Source: Thermogemmatispora sp042408735 (GTDB taxonomy: Bacteria; Chloroflexota; Ktedonobacteria; Ktedonobacterales; Ktedonobacteraceae). From it: 64,000 nucleotides of DNA. The translations under genes were made by a program, and so were the position numbers. This document shows, one piece after another, positions 27,476 to 35,690 of this stretch. The notes below the pieces were generated by a model. It did no database searches. It saw only the letters and a list, made by a program, of their open reading frames with translations, and had not been told where the DNA came from. The stretch spans positions 124,001 to 188,000 of the forward strand of contig NZ_JBHOQV010000126.1 of NCBI RefSeq assembly GCF_042408735.1. Reading direction: 5' to 3'. How positions within the stretch are numbered: position 1 is the first letter of the stretch; each line of letters opens with the position of its first letter.

Positions 27476-28228
27476 ATGGCAGTAGCTCCTGTCAGCGATC
27501 GGATCGACCTGAGTGGTCAGGTGGCGGTGGTAACCGGTGCGGCCCGGGGTATCGGCCAGGCCACCGCCCGGGTGCTGGCCCGAGAGGGGGCCAGCGTGGC
27601 GGCCCTCGATCTGCTTCCGTGCACAGAGACAGTGCAGACCGTGGAGGCGCTGGGTCAGCAGGCCATCGGCCTCTCCTGCGATGTCTCTGATGCTCAGCAG
27701 GTGCGCCAGGCTATCGATGAGGTCGTTGCCCGCCTCGGTCCTCCCCATATCCTGGTGACCTGCGCCGGCGTGGTCTCTCGTACGGATCTGGAGGCTATGA
27801 CCGTAGAGGAATGGGACCGAGTTCTGGCTATCGATCTTCGAGGCACGTTCCTCTGCGTGCAGGCCGTCTACCCCCATATGAAGGCCCGCGGCTATGGGAA
27901 AATAGTGTGCGTAGGCTCGGTGGCCGGCAAGGTGGGAGGCGTGATCTCCGGGCCCCATTATGTGGCCGCTAAGGGCGGTGTCCACTCCTTTATTAAGTGG
28001 GTGGCTAAGGCCGGCGCTCCTTACGCGGTCTATGTGAATGCCGTGGCTCCCGGACCGGTCTGGACCGATATGACGATCGGGCATCCTTATCGCGATGAGA
28101 TGTCTCCTTTGGGTCGCCTGGGTGACCCGCGCGATATTGCTGAGGCCATCCTTTTCCTGGCTTCCCCAGCCTCGAATTGGATCACCGGCCTGGTGCTGGA
28201 TGTCAACGGCGGCATGCTCATGGATTAG
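27476..28228 (+). CDS. Short-chain dehydrogenase/reductase (SDR)
   Basis: The 250-residue classical SDR has the cofactor loop VVTGAARGIGQA (residues 19-30), an Asp after strand 2 (ALDLLP) favouring NAD, the structural CAGVVSRT segment, and the catalytic Ser, Tyr and Lys in VGSVAGKVG and HYVAAKGG. It oxidises or reduces an alcohol/ketone pair. It is the last gene of the plus operon, before the terminator at 28287. Beside a putative ketone carboxylase it may oxidise the secondary alcohol that feeds the pathway, as 1-phenylethanol dehydrogenase does in ethylbenzene degraders; that is inference. Confidence 0.9.
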   Translation: MAVAPVSDRIDLSGQVAVVTGAARGIGQATARVLAREGASVAALDLLPCTETVQTVEALGQQAIGLSCDVSDAQQVRQAIDEVVARLGPPHILVTCAGVVSRTDLEAMTVEEWDRVLAIDLRGTFLCVQAVYPHMKARGYGKIVCVGSVAGKVGGVISGPHYVAAKGGVHSFIKWVAKAGAPYAVYVNAVAPGPVWTDMTIGHPYRDEMSPLGRLGDPRDIAEAILFLASPASNWITGLVLDVNGGMLMD

Positions 28229-28584
28229 CAGCGCCCTTCCACTCTCAGCGCTAACTTCGCCCGGTCTTCTCTCTCCTTTCGCTCCCAACGAGCGCAGCGG
28301 TACGCCAGCCTCTCCCTCACCACTGCGCTCGTTTTCTCTTTCTTTGCTTTGAATAACAAATAATCACTTCCCTCTCCATTACGCGCAGCTTGCTTCTCTA
28401 GTTGATCAGCCTGGCACGGGGCCGGCTCTCGTGCTATTCTATCTAATAGGGCATAGCCAGAACAGCAAGCAGGAGAGGCAACTGCTTCGCAAGAGTCGGA
28501 CCGGCCTCCCTGGCTGCCCGCCTGTCCGGGCTGAAAGAGCTGCCTCTTCTCGCTGTGTCAGACAATAAGAGGGATAGGCCGACA
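28229..28584. other. Intergenic region with operon terminator
   Basis: Apart from the terminator at 28287-28345 I see no clear element. The open frame of the next gene extends upstream to a GTG at 28555, which lacks a ribosome site. Confidence 0.5.
28287..28345 (+). terminator. Terminator of the HyuAB operon
   Basis: AACGAGCGCAG (28287-28297) pairs perfectly with CTGCGCTCGTT (28323-28333). Beyond one mismatch GGT pairs with ACC, extending the stem. A T-rich stretch (TTTTCTCTTTCTTTG) follows on the plus strand. Confidence 0.85.
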
Positions 28585-29502
28585 ATGAGCGCTTCAACGG
28601 AGCACTTTGGAGAACATAAGCCCGCCGGGCGACCTTCTTCATCCTCAGACCGCCACACCTACGTGATCGATCCCGAGAATCCGGCGGAGATGGCACGCCT
28701 GATGATGCAGGAGCGCATCATTACCGAGGGAATGGGCGGCCTGTTCCCCGAGGGACAGACGCTTCCTCCTGCAGCCAGGGTGCTCGATCTGGCCTGCGGC
28801 CCAGGCGGTTGGGTCCTGGACCTGGCCCGCACCTACCCCGATGCCGAGGTGGTAGGCGTCGACATCAGCCAGGCGGTCGTCGAGTACGCCTCGGTTCAGG
28901 CACGGACCCGTCGCCTGGCTAACGTCACCTTCCAGGTGATGGATGTGATGAAGCCGCTGGCTTTCCCCGAGGCATCCTTCGACCTGGTCAATGGCCGCCT
29001 GCTCGCTGGCTTTATGCTGCCAGGGGCCTGGCCCTCCCTGGTCGCCGAAGGGTACCGCCTGCTGAAGCCGGGAGGGGTACTACGCCTGACCGAGGGCGAG
29101 CTATCGCTGACGACCAGTCCGACGCTCAGTGCACTCCACGAGCTGGGTACTCGGGCCTTGAAGCTGGTCGGACAGAGCTTTTCGCCGGATGGGCGTCATG
29201 TCGGCATCACCCCAGTGCTGCCGCGCTTGTTGCGCCAAGCTGGCTTCCAGCATGTACGCCTCCACGCCAGCGCCATCGAGTGGTCGATCGATACTCCCGC
29301 TTACTACAGCCTCTTTAAGGATTGCCTGATGGGCCTGGAGCTGATCCGCCCTTTCCTGCTCCGTACCGGCCTGATCGAACAGGATCAACTAGAGCAGCAG
29401 ATACAGCAAGCCCTGGCGGAGATGCAACAAGATGACTTTTGCGCCGTCTGGACCCTGGTGACCGTCTGGGGCCACAAGCCAGCAGCTTCTTCCCCAGCCT
29501 GA
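28585..29502 (+). CDS. SAM-dependent methyltransferase (class I)
   Basis: The 305-residue protein has a class I Rossmann methyltransferase core: motif I VLDLACGPGGWVLDLA near residue 67, motif II VVGVDIS, then FQVMDVMKPLAFPEASFDLVNGR and LLKPGGVLRLTEGE. An N-terminal Ser-rich segment of about 30 residues precedes the fold. The substrate is unknown; small-molecule or lipid methylation is typical of this type. I start at the ATG 28585, which has a purine-rich GAGGGATAGG upstream. It converges on the small membrane protein gene. Confidence 0.85.
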   Translation: MSASTEHFGEHKPAGRPSSSSDRHTYVIDPENPAEMARLMMQERIITEGMGGLFPEGQTLPPAARVLDLACGPGGWVLDLARTYPDAEVVGVDISQAVVEYASVQARTRRLANVTFQVMDVMKPLAFPEASFDLVNGRLLAGFMLPGAWPSLVAEGYRLLKPGGVLRLTEGELSLTTSPTLSALHELGTRALKLVGQSFSPDGRHVGITPVLPRLLRQAGFQHVRLHASAIEWSIDTPAYYSLFKDCLMGLELIRPFLLRTGLIEQDQLEQQIQQALAEMQQDDFCAVWTLVTVWGHKPAASSPA

Positions 29503-29560
29503 GAAAAGGCTCAGGCCATGCCCCTCCCGCTTTCCTGGCCTGGCCCCTCTCCTTTTTCTC
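29501..29560 (+). terminator. Candidate bidirectional terminator
   Basis: Nested inverted repeats GAGAAAAGG / CCTTTTTCTC and CAGGCC / GGCCTG form a long hairpin starting at the stop codon of the methyltransferase gene. The 3-prime arm carries five T and the complementary arm four A, so it could serve both convergent genes. Confidence 0.5.
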
Positions 29561-29571
29561 AAAGGCCAGGG

Positions 29572-29898
29572 CTAGGACCCCAGACTCAGGAGGAGCAGAA
29601 GGATGCTCAGGAAAAAGCCCCCGAGCAGAAGGAAGGCAATGAAGCGGGCCTGACGGCTGGTCTCGTCAGGCGCCACGTTGACGGCCAGTAGCAGGCTCTC
29701 ATCGTGAACGGTCGGCTGGATCGGCTCCAGCGTCGAGATCGACCTATCGACATCCGTCCTCGCGGTCCAGCGTCCGTGCCACTGGCCGAGAGAGGTGAGG
29801 CGTGGCTGGCCCAGGCCACAGCGCAGGTAGAGGTGGCAGAGAACCACGAGGCCGCCGAGCAGAAGGATGCAGATGGCAAAGATGAACAGTGGCAGCAT
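29572..29898 (-). CDS. Small membrane protein with two transmembrane segments
   Basis: The 108-residue product has a hydrophobic N-terminal segment (residues 2-24) and a second at 87-107, joined by a polar loop of about 60 residues with charged and Thr/Ser positions. I recognise no family. GGAGTGAGAG lies before the ATG, and the two clean membrane segments argue for a real gene. It is alone on the minus strand between methyltransferase and msrA. Topology with both termini on the same side is likely. Confidence 0.6.
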   Translation of the reverse strand: MLPLFIFAICILLLGGLVVLCHLYLRCGLGQPRLTSLGQWHGRWTARTDVDRSISTLEPIQPTVHDESLLLAVNVAPDETSRQARFIAFLLLGGFFLSILLLLLSLGS

Positions 29899-30213
29899 GA
29901 TCTCTCACTCCTTCGTTCTTCGGTCGTGTGCAGGCTCTTTTATCACCCCAGGTACATTGTTGACCACCTACACTCTATAAGGACGCTTTGCTCTGGCTTC
30001 CATGAAAAGATGTGCCAGGTAGGCACATCTCTCTTCACGAGAAGAGGGGCTATCGAGGAGACAGGCGGCTCCGCCCCTCAGCGGAGAGCTACGACGGGGA
30101 AACAGGCGGACAGCAGTGGCCAGAGGATTCGCCACAGCAGAGATTGTGGCCCCCCTGGCCGCTGTGATAGAGTACAGGGACAGGCAGAGAATCTGCATGA
30201 GACGAGGTGCTTT
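29899..30213. other. msrA leader region with hairpins
   Basis: This divergent gap contains three consecutive perfect hairpins between 30008 and 30097, described separately. TATAAG at 29976-29981 is -10-like but lacks a well-spaced -35. Confidence 0.45.
30008..30097 (+). promoter_or_regulatory. Candidate structured leader upstream of msrA
   Basis: Three perfect stems follow one another. A 9-bp stem (30008-30016 with 30022-30030) has loop AGGTA. A 6-bp CTCTTC/GAAGAG stem (30031-30036 with 30041-30046) has loop ACGA. A 6-bp CTCCGC/GCGGAG stem follows near 30070-30087. No T-run follows, so they are not plain terminators. They match no riboswitch consensus I know. Confidence 0.4.
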
Positions 30214-30777
30214 ATGAGCGACCATGATCAGTTGGAGCTGGCTACCCTGGCTGGGGGCTGCTTTTGGTGCACCGAGGCAGTCTTTAAGCGCGTCAAGGGA
30301 GTAGTGAGCGTCACGCCGGGCTACGCCGCCTCGCAGGTACCGAACCCGAGCTACGAAGCAGTCTGCTCGGGTAAAACTGGCGCCGCCGAGGCCGTTCAGA
30401 TCCGCTACGACCCGCGCGTCATCTCCTTTGAGCAGCTACTGGAAATCTTTTGGCACACCCACGATCCTACGACGCTCAACCGCCAGGGGAACGACGTCGG
30501 TACGCAGTACCGCTCGGCCATCTTCTACCATAACGACGAGCAGCATCGCCTCGCCCTGGCCTCAAAGGCGGCCCTGGAGCAGGCAGGGACCTACCGCGAT
30601 CCGATCGTCACCGAGATTGTCCCGTTTAGCAACTTCTACCCAGCCGAAGACTACCACCGCGACTACTACGATCGCCACCCCTATCAACCCTATTGCATGA
30701 TCGTAATTGCTCCCAAGGTGCAAAAGCTTTTGAAAGAATATTCCCCGGTAATCAAGGAAGATCAGGCGCGGACCTAG
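30214..30777 (+). CDS. msrA: Peptide-methionine (S)-S-oxide reductase MsrA
   Basis: The 187-residue protein reduces the S-epimer of methionine sulfoxide in oxidised proteins. The catalytic motif GGCFWCTEAVF is near residue 15, followed by GYAASQVPNPSYEAVCSGKTGAAEAVQ split over conserved turns, and HTHDPTTLNRQGNDVGTQYRSAIF, all diagnostic. A further Cys near residue 167 (PYQPYC) may act as resolving cysteine. The length is typical of single-domain MsrA; no MsrB is fused. The frame is open far upstream, but the ATG at 30214 starts just before the conserved domain. Confidence 0.95.
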   Translation: MSDHDQLELATLAGGCFWCTEAVFKRVKGVVSVTPGYAASQVPNPSYEAVCSGKTGAAEAVQIRYDPRVISFEQLLEIFWHTHDPTTLNRQGNDVGTQYRSAIFYHNDEQHRLALASKAALEQAGTYRDPIVTEIVPFSNFYPAEDYHRDYYDRHPYQPYCMIVIAPKVQKLLKEYSPVIKEDQART

Positions 30778-30864
30778 CAGCAGGTCAGAGGGACACCAGG
30801 TGAAGAGACAGAGGGAGGAAGTGGCAACTCGGGAGCAGGATCGACCGGCGTCAGCGTCGGGGGT

Positions 30865-30907
30865 GGGCGGACCAGGACCTGCTTCCGGATCAAGCCCCGG
30901 TCCGCCC
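30865..30907. repeat. 9-bp inverted repeat between convergent msrA and protease genes
   Basis: GGGCGGACC (30865-30873) pairs with GGTCCGCCC (30899-30907) across a 25-base loop. No T-run follows on either strand, so a transcript-end hairpin is possible but unproven. Confidence 0.4.
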
Positions 30908-30971
30908 GCAGCGCGCGAGCGGACCGAGTGGCAACCATCAACTATGGAGCAAGACAACGGGTTCGCCGCTC

Positions 30972-31949
30972 TCAGAGGACGGCCGTTACCCGGCGCAGCT
31001 TGCCATCGCGCAGAAAATTGACGATGAGGCGATCGCCGGGGAGATGGCGACGCACGATGCGCTGCAGGTCGCGTGGCTCAGTGACTGGCTCGCCATCGGC
31101 GGCCACAATGATGTCGAGGCGACGCAGGCCAGCCCGTTCGGCGGCGCTATCGCGGTGAACCTCGAGTAGCTGCATACCACTGACCTGGGTGAGCTGAGCA
31201 GCGCGCCGTAGGGCCGCATCCAGCAGCACGCGCATTCCTCCGACTCCCAAGGCCACGCTGCCCGTCCGCGCCGTGCTGCCGCGTGTGATGCGCGCAATGG
31301 CTGACTGGAGCGTCTCCAGAGGAATTGAAAAGCCCAGCCCCTGAGCGAGAGCCATCATGGCCGTCGTCATGCCGACGACCCGCCCCGAACTGTCAACCAG
31401 GGGGCCGCCCGAGTTGCCTGGATTAATGGGAGTATCGGTCTGGATGAGATTGGTAAGGCGACGCCCACCACGCCCTTCCAGAGTACGTCCGAGGGCACTG
31501 ACCACCCCAGCGGTCACGGTCCAGTTCAGCCCGTAGGGGTTGCCCACGGCAATCACCAACTGGCCTACCCGCAGCTTCCCTCGCCCGAACTCGGCGACCG
31601 GGAGACGGTCCGCCCCGATGCGCAAGAGGGCCACATCGGCCTCGGGGTCAGCGCCAACCAGCCCAGCATCAAACGAGCGTCCGTCGGCCAGCGTCACGCG
31701 GATGCGCCGCGCCCCTTCGACAACATGGGCATTGGTTAGAACCTGCCCATCGGAGGCAAAGAGAAAACCGGAACCCAGGCCGGTGGCATCAAAACCGGGA
31801 CCGCCATAGGGGGGAACGTATGGCCAGCGCAGCCCGCCGCGCTCAACGTCAATGCGCACTACCGCCGGCCCCACCCGCTCCGCCGCAGTGGTTACCGCGC
31901 GCGAATAGGCGTCTAGAGCCTGTGCATCGCGTTCTTCTGTTTCCATCAT
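30972..31949 (-). CDS. HtrA/DegP-like trypsin-family serine protease with PDZ domain
   Basis: The 325-residue protein has an S1C protease domain with His in TNAHVVEG, Asp in ADVALLRI and Ser in NPGNSGGPLV, so the triad is intact. One C-terminal PDZ domain follows (residues about 225-320, with GVGGMRVLLD and AGLRRLDIIVAADGEPV). It should degrade or chaperone misfolded proteins. I see no signal peptide or membrane anchor after the ATG at 31949 (or 31946), unlike most HtrA proteins; the frame is open up to 32051, but that part is not hydrophobic either. It may be cytoplasmic, or the start may be misjudged. Confidence 0.88.
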   Translation of the reverse strand: MMETEERDAQALDAYSRAVTTAAERVGPAVVRIDVERGGLRWPYVPPYGGPGFDATGLGSGFLFASDGQVLTNAHVVEGARRIRVTLADGRSFDAGLVGADPEADVALLRIGADRLPVAEFGRGKLRVGQLVIAVGNPYGLNWTVTAGVVSALGRTLEGRGGRRLTNLIQTDTPINPGNSGGPLVDSSGRVVGMTTAMMALAQGLGFSIPLETLQSAIARITRGSTARTGSVALGVGGMRVLLDAALRRAAQLTQVSGMQLLEVHRDSAAERAGLRRLDIIVAADGEPVTEPRDLQRIVRRHLPGDRLIVNFLRDGKLRRVTAVL

Positions 31950-32269
31950 AGCTGCAATCGCGCTTTCTGCTGTGGAACCCCATTTTTCGCCGAGCGTGCG
32001 AGGCCGCGAATCAATGAGATTGCTTTCTATTGTATCACATACGCCCTTCAAGGGGGAGAACAGGGTCCCGCCTAAGCCAGCCCGCGGCCACAGGACGCGA
32101 GAGCAAAGGCAGGGAGGGAGGGAGACAGACAGACAGGCAAACAGCCAATCAGAGAGGAGGGAGGCGGGAGGCAGGCCGGCTGTTTCAAGGGGCAGCCTCT
32201 TGCCGGACCTGCAGCCCGCCCAGTCCCAGCCTGAATGTCTGACACTGACCTGGCCTTTGCCCTCACTGG
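31950..32269. other. Intergenic region with period-4 repeat tract
   Basis: Purine-rich on the plus strand; contains the GGGA/GACA tract at 32111-32144 and possibly the protease promoter (TACAAT-like sequence near 32033). I see no gene. Confidence 0.45.
32111..32144 (+). repeat. Degenerate period-4 tract (GGGA, GACA units)
   Basis: About eight tetranucleotide units run in register, changing from GGGA to GACA to GGCA/AACA. It lies between two minus-strand genes. Similar period-4 tracts occur at 37089 and 62211. Confidence 0.7.
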
Positions 32270-33259
32270 CTAGAGATTGCCCAGCAGTGCCATCAGCTGC
32301 TCTAGCTCGCGCTGACCATCGGCCAGGGGCACGTGGGTCACGACCAACTCATCGAAGCCCTGGGCCAGCAGCTCGCGCAGACGGGCGGCCACGCCGGACT
32401 CATCGCCCCAGACGACGAGGTTTTTGATCAGTTCCTCGGGCAGGAGACCGTCGGCCCCCACAGGGAAACCGGCGTCGGCGAACATGTTGCGATAGAACGG
32501 TACACGCGCATAGACACCGAGATGGCCGCGCGCTGCCTCCAGCACCGCCGCCCAGTCTGTCCCCAGGGCGACGGGCACATGAGCCAGCAGGGGCGGCCGC
32601 GAGCGCCCTCGCGCGGCGGCCCCCTCAGCCAGGGCCGGCCTGGCCTTCTCCAGCAGATAGGGATGGGGGCACATCCAGGAAATGGCGCCGTCCGCCAACT
32701 CGCCTGCCAACTGGAAAGCGCGACTGCGCAGGGCAGAGATGAGAATGGGCAGAGGCGAGGGTTGGGGGAAAGAGGCCCGCGCCGTGTAGAAGCGGCCCTG
32801 GAAATCAACGCTCCCCTCCCACAGCGCGGCACGCAGAATGGTCACATACTCGCGCAGGTGCTCCAGCGGCTCAACCATCGAGAAGCCATAGACTCCCTCG
32901 ACAGCGTGACGATGGCTGGTCCCGATGCCAAGACGCAGACGCCCCGGAGCCAACGCCTCCAATGTGCGCGCCTGCTGGGCCATCACCAGCGGATGACGCG
33001 GATAGGTCGGCACAATGGCCGTGCCCAGGCGAATGCTCTGGGTCTGCACCAGCGCCGCGGCAAAGAACGTCAGTGTATCCGGCGAGGTCGGCAACTGGGT
33101 CATCCAGCATTGGCGCACGCCGGCTTCCTCGGCGCGGCGCAGCGTCGCCAGCAACTGGGCAACCTGACCGGTCCCAAAGAAGGCCAGTCCTACACGCTCG
33201 CGGGCCGGCTTCTCAGCGGCTCCGCTCTCTTGCGGAGAAACGGTGCTCTGTTGCTGCAT
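32270..33259 (-). CDS. LLM-class (luciferase-like) flavin/F420-dependent oxidoreductase
   Basis: The 329-residue TIM-barrel protein shows the LLM pattern: FFGTGQVAQLLATLRRAEEAG, then IRLGTAIVPTYPRHPLVMAQQARTLEALAPGRLRLGIGTSH split across strands 3-4, HLREYVTILRAAL and PILISALRSRAFQLAGELADG. Members use reduced FMN or F420 to reduce or oxygenate diverse substrates. The spacing of PRHPLVMAQQA with LGIGTSHR is typical of F420-dependent reductases in Actinobacteria and Chloroflexota. The ATG at 33259 follows AGAAGAAGGG; the preceding TTG is less likely. Confidence 0.85.
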   Translation of the reverse strand: MQQQSTVSPQESGAAEKPARERVGLAFFGTGQVAQLLATLRRAEEAGVRQCWMTQLPTSPDTLTFFAAALVQTQSIRLGTAIVPTYPRHPLVMAQQARTLEALAPGRLRLGIGTSHRHAVEGVYGFSMVEPLEHLREYVTILRAALWEGSVDFQGRFYTARASFPQPSPLPILISALRSRAFQLAGELADGAISWMCPHPYLLEKARPALAEGAAARGRSRPPLLAHVPVALGTDWAAVLEAARGHLGVYARVPFYRNMFADAGFPVGADGLLPEELIKNLVVWGDESGVAARLRELLAQGFDELVVTHVPLADGQRELEQLMALLGNL

Positions 33260-33409
33260 AAGCAAGCTACCCTTCTTCTCCAGGCTGGCAGCGGTCTTAT
33301 CGCTACCAGATGTTGTGTATCAGGGGAGTGACCTTCAAGAAGCCCTCCCGGGCTGCAACATAGCACCTGCCAGGCGGCCCTGTCAAGCAAAGCGCACCGG
33401 CGCAGGCAG

Positions 33410-34201
33410 CTAGCGACCCGCCGCCGGCTGCCTGCGCTGGTTGACCCCGCTCCGATACTCGCGCATCACCAGCTCCGTCAGCTCGTCAACCGAGGTCTGG
33501 GCTGCCGGCTTATCGAGGGCAATGCGCCCATGCTGCAACAAATTGACGCGATCGCAGATCTCCAGTACCTGGGCATAGTTATGGGCGATCATGATGATCG
33601 AGACCTGGCCCTCTTGCTTGAGCGTGCGAATCAGATTCAAAATCAGGCTGCCCTCCTTGGCCCCCATCGCCGCCAGCGGCTCATCCAACAGCAAGATCCG
33701 GGCCTGCGAGTAGACCGCGCGCGCAATGGCGATCGACTGGCGCTGGCCACCGGAGAGCTGGGCCACCTCCGTATCGACCGAAGGGATATTGACCCCCATG
33801 CGCTCCAGATACTCGCGCGCCTGGCGGCGCATACGCTGATTATTGAGCAGCGGGAAAGGATTCAATAGCGCCTCGCGCTTCAGAAACATATTATGGTAGA
33901 CGCTCAGCTCATTGATGAGAGCGAGATCTTGATAGACGGTCTCGATCCCCAGCGAGCGCGCGTGAGAGACCGAGCGCAGGCGCACCTCCCTCCCATCGAT
34001 AAAGATGCGCCCCTCGTCGGGCTGCAAGAAGCCGGTCAGGATCTTGATCAAGGTCGATTTACCGGCGCCATTGTCGCCGACCAGGCCCAGGACCTCGCCC
34101 TGGCGCAGATAGAGACTGACGCCATTGAGGGCTGTCACCGCCCCAAAGCGCTTAACCAGGCCCTCCGTGCGGATCACCTCTGTCGTCGTGGATGTACTCA
34201 T
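33410..34201 (-). CDS. Sugar ABC transporter ATP-binding protein (single NBD)
   Basis: The 263-residue ATPase carries Walker A GDNGAGKST, signature LSGGQRQSIAIARAV, Walker B ILLLDEPLAAMG and the switch His in MIAHNYAQV. It is most like the CUT2 (ribose/fructose type) class, but it is a single nucleotide-binding domain rather than the usual tandem of about 500 residues, so it probably works as a homodimer, as FrcA does. Its ATG overlaps the permease stop (ATGA), giving translational coupling. It energises import by the permease and binding protein upstream. Confidence 0.9.
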   Translation of the reverse strand: MSTSTTTEVIRTEGLVKRFGAVTALNGVSLYLRQGEVLGLVGDNGAGKSTLIKILTGFLQPDEGRIFIDGREVRLRSVSHARSLGIETVYQDLALINELSVYHNMFLKREALLNPFPLLNNQRMRRQAREYLERMGVNIPSVDTEVAQLSGGQRQSIAIARAVYSQARILLLDEPLAAMGAKEGSLILNLIRTLKQEGQVSIIMIAHNYAQVLEICDRVNLLQHGRIALDKPAAQTSVDELTELVMREYRSGVNQRRQPAAGR

Positions 34202-35226
34202 TCGCGCCCTGCCTCTCGCCATAGTCGCAGGCGAACGTTCAAAATCATGGCTACCAGAATGGCTGCCCCCAGAATGATATCGAAAGTAAAGGCACTCACT
34301 CCCAACAAGGTGAAACCATCGCGCAGAATGGAGAGCACCAGTGTTCCCAGGAAGGCCCCAATGATCGTTCCCAGACCACCTGTCAGGGCCGTCCCCCCAA
34401 TGACGGCCCCGGCCACGGCCATGAACATAATGTCGGTGCCGCCAGCCAGAGGATCGATCGAGGTGATCCGAAAGGCTTCCAGGGTGCCAGCGAAGCCGCC
34501 GAGGACGCTACAGAGCATGAAATTTCCAATTTTGATGCGGGCCACATTCACCCCTACCTCGCTGGCTCCCAGCAAGTTTCCACCGGTCGCTACGGTGTGT
34601 AGTCCCCAGCGGGTCCAGGAGAGCACAATCTGCATCACGATCGCGATGGCAATGGCCCAGATAATCTCGGAGTAGGAAGCGTGCCCCAGCACTTCATTGA
34701 CCAGCCCTTCCGAGGGCGTCAGGACCGGGAAGCCCTGCGAGATGGTCAGCGTCAGGCCATTGATCAGAAAGAGGGTGCCCAGGGTGGTGATGAACGAGGG
34801 CACCTTCAGGACAACGGTGATCAGGCCATTGAAGAGTCCCACAAGCGCACAGACAATCAGTCCCAGGATCAGCCCCACGAGCAGCGGTAACCCCGCCTGG
34901 TTGGCGAAGTACATAATGAAGGGGGCCAGAGCATAGACCTGACCTACCGACAGGTCGATCTCGCCACAGATCAGGAGCATGACCTCGCCGGCGGAAATGA
35001 TGGCGGTCGCGGCCACAAACTGGGAGAGAGTCCTGATGTTCTGCGCCGAGAGAAAGGCCTGATTGGAGAACTGGAAGTAGATCACCAGGGCGACGGCCAC
35101 GACCACAATGCTGGCTTCACGCTGCCGCAGGAAGAGACGGGCCACCCGCAGCCAGGGATTGGGCCGCTCCGGCGTCGGTTCCGGCTCCGCCTTCACTGGC
35201 GGAGCAGAAAGAACGTTCTCGGCCAT
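34198..35226 (-). CDS. Sugar ABC transporter permease (RbsC-like)
   Basis: The 342-residue integral membrane protein has about eight to ten hydrophobic segments after a polar N-terminal tail of about 35 residues. CUT2 permease marks are present: LICGEIDLSVGQVYAL, VPSFITTLGTLFLINGLTL, ATGGNLLGASEVGVNVARIK and GAVIGGTALTGGLGTIIGAFLG. It forms the transmembrane channel with the ATPase at 33410. The ATG at 35226 is set by AAGGAG 7 bases upstream; the frame is open for another 87 codons without membrane character. The stop overlaps the ATPase start. Confidence 0.9.
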   Translation of the reverse strand: MAENVLSAPPVKAEPEPTPERPNPWLRVARLFLRQREASIVVVAVALVIYFQFSNQAFLSAQNIRTLSQFVAATAIISAGEVMLLICGEIDLSVGQVYALAPFIMYFANQAGLPLLVGLILGLIVCALVGLFNGLITVVLKVPSFITTLGTLFLINGLTLTISQGFPVLTPSEGLVNEVLGHASYSEIIWAIAIAIVMQIVLSWTRWGLHTVATGGNLLGASEVGVNVARIKIGNFMLCSVLGGFAGTLEAFRITSIDPLAGGTDIMFMAVAGAVIGGTALTGGLGTIIGAFLGTLVLSILRDGFTLLGVSAFTFDIILGAAILVAMILNVRLRLWREAGRE

Positions 35227-35405
35227 TGCGATGCTCCTTCTTGGTGTGTGCTGCCTACCTTCCGATGGCCTCCTGCCTGTCTGCCCCACCGCATCGCGCT
35301 CCCCCCCCCGATCTTCTCCACCCGCCGCTATGCTCCTCACTGGCCACCCGGTCCTCCGCCTCTTCCACCCAGGGAGCGGACAGTAATAGTATGTTCCATA
35401 GGAAA

Positions 35406-35530
35406 CGAATCTGTAAGTCCCCACCGCTTTCCTGCTCCTCTTCTCCAGAAAGAGGCTCTGGCCCGTCAGACTGGCCTTCACCCCCACAGCCAGATCAGAG
35501 GAGCCTCCAGCGCGCCAGACTTACAGATTC
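35406..35530. repeat. 13-bp perfect inverted repeat with 99-base loop
   Basis: GAATCTGTAAGTC (35406-35418) and its exact complement GACTTACAGATTC (35518-35530) bracket a GC-rich stretch just upstream of the permease gene. Confidence 0.7.
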
Positions 35531-35563
35531 CGCTTTTCTTTCGTTCACTGAGCTGCGACCCTG

Positions 35564-35614
35564 GCGGACTGGCAGGTCTGATGGTCTGATGGTCATCCAG
35601 ACCCGCCAGTCCGC
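35564..35614 (-). promoter_or_regulatory. Large intercistronic hairpin
   Basis: Arms of 17 bases (35564-35580 and 35598-35614) pair with one mismatch around a 17-base loop. The loop side contains GGTCTGAT twice in tandem. It lies about 75 bases after the binding-protein stop. No T-run follows on the minus strand. Such hairpins commonly protect upstream mRNA or reduce read-through, which would give more binding protein than permease. Confidence 0.7.
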
Positions 35615-35690
35615 TCACTAGCCCTGGTATTGTCCGCTTCTCGGGCAGATCTTTGCCCCTATTGGCCTTTGCCCCCCACGCACCTGGCTG

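Larger units (their letters stand above)
35227..35690. other. Intergenic region between binding protein and permease
   Basis: This 464-base gap within an otherwise tight transporter operon holds two nested structures: the near-perfect 17-bp hairpin at 35564-35614 and a 13-bp inverted repeat with a long loop at 35406-35530. I see no gene. Confidence 0.6.
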
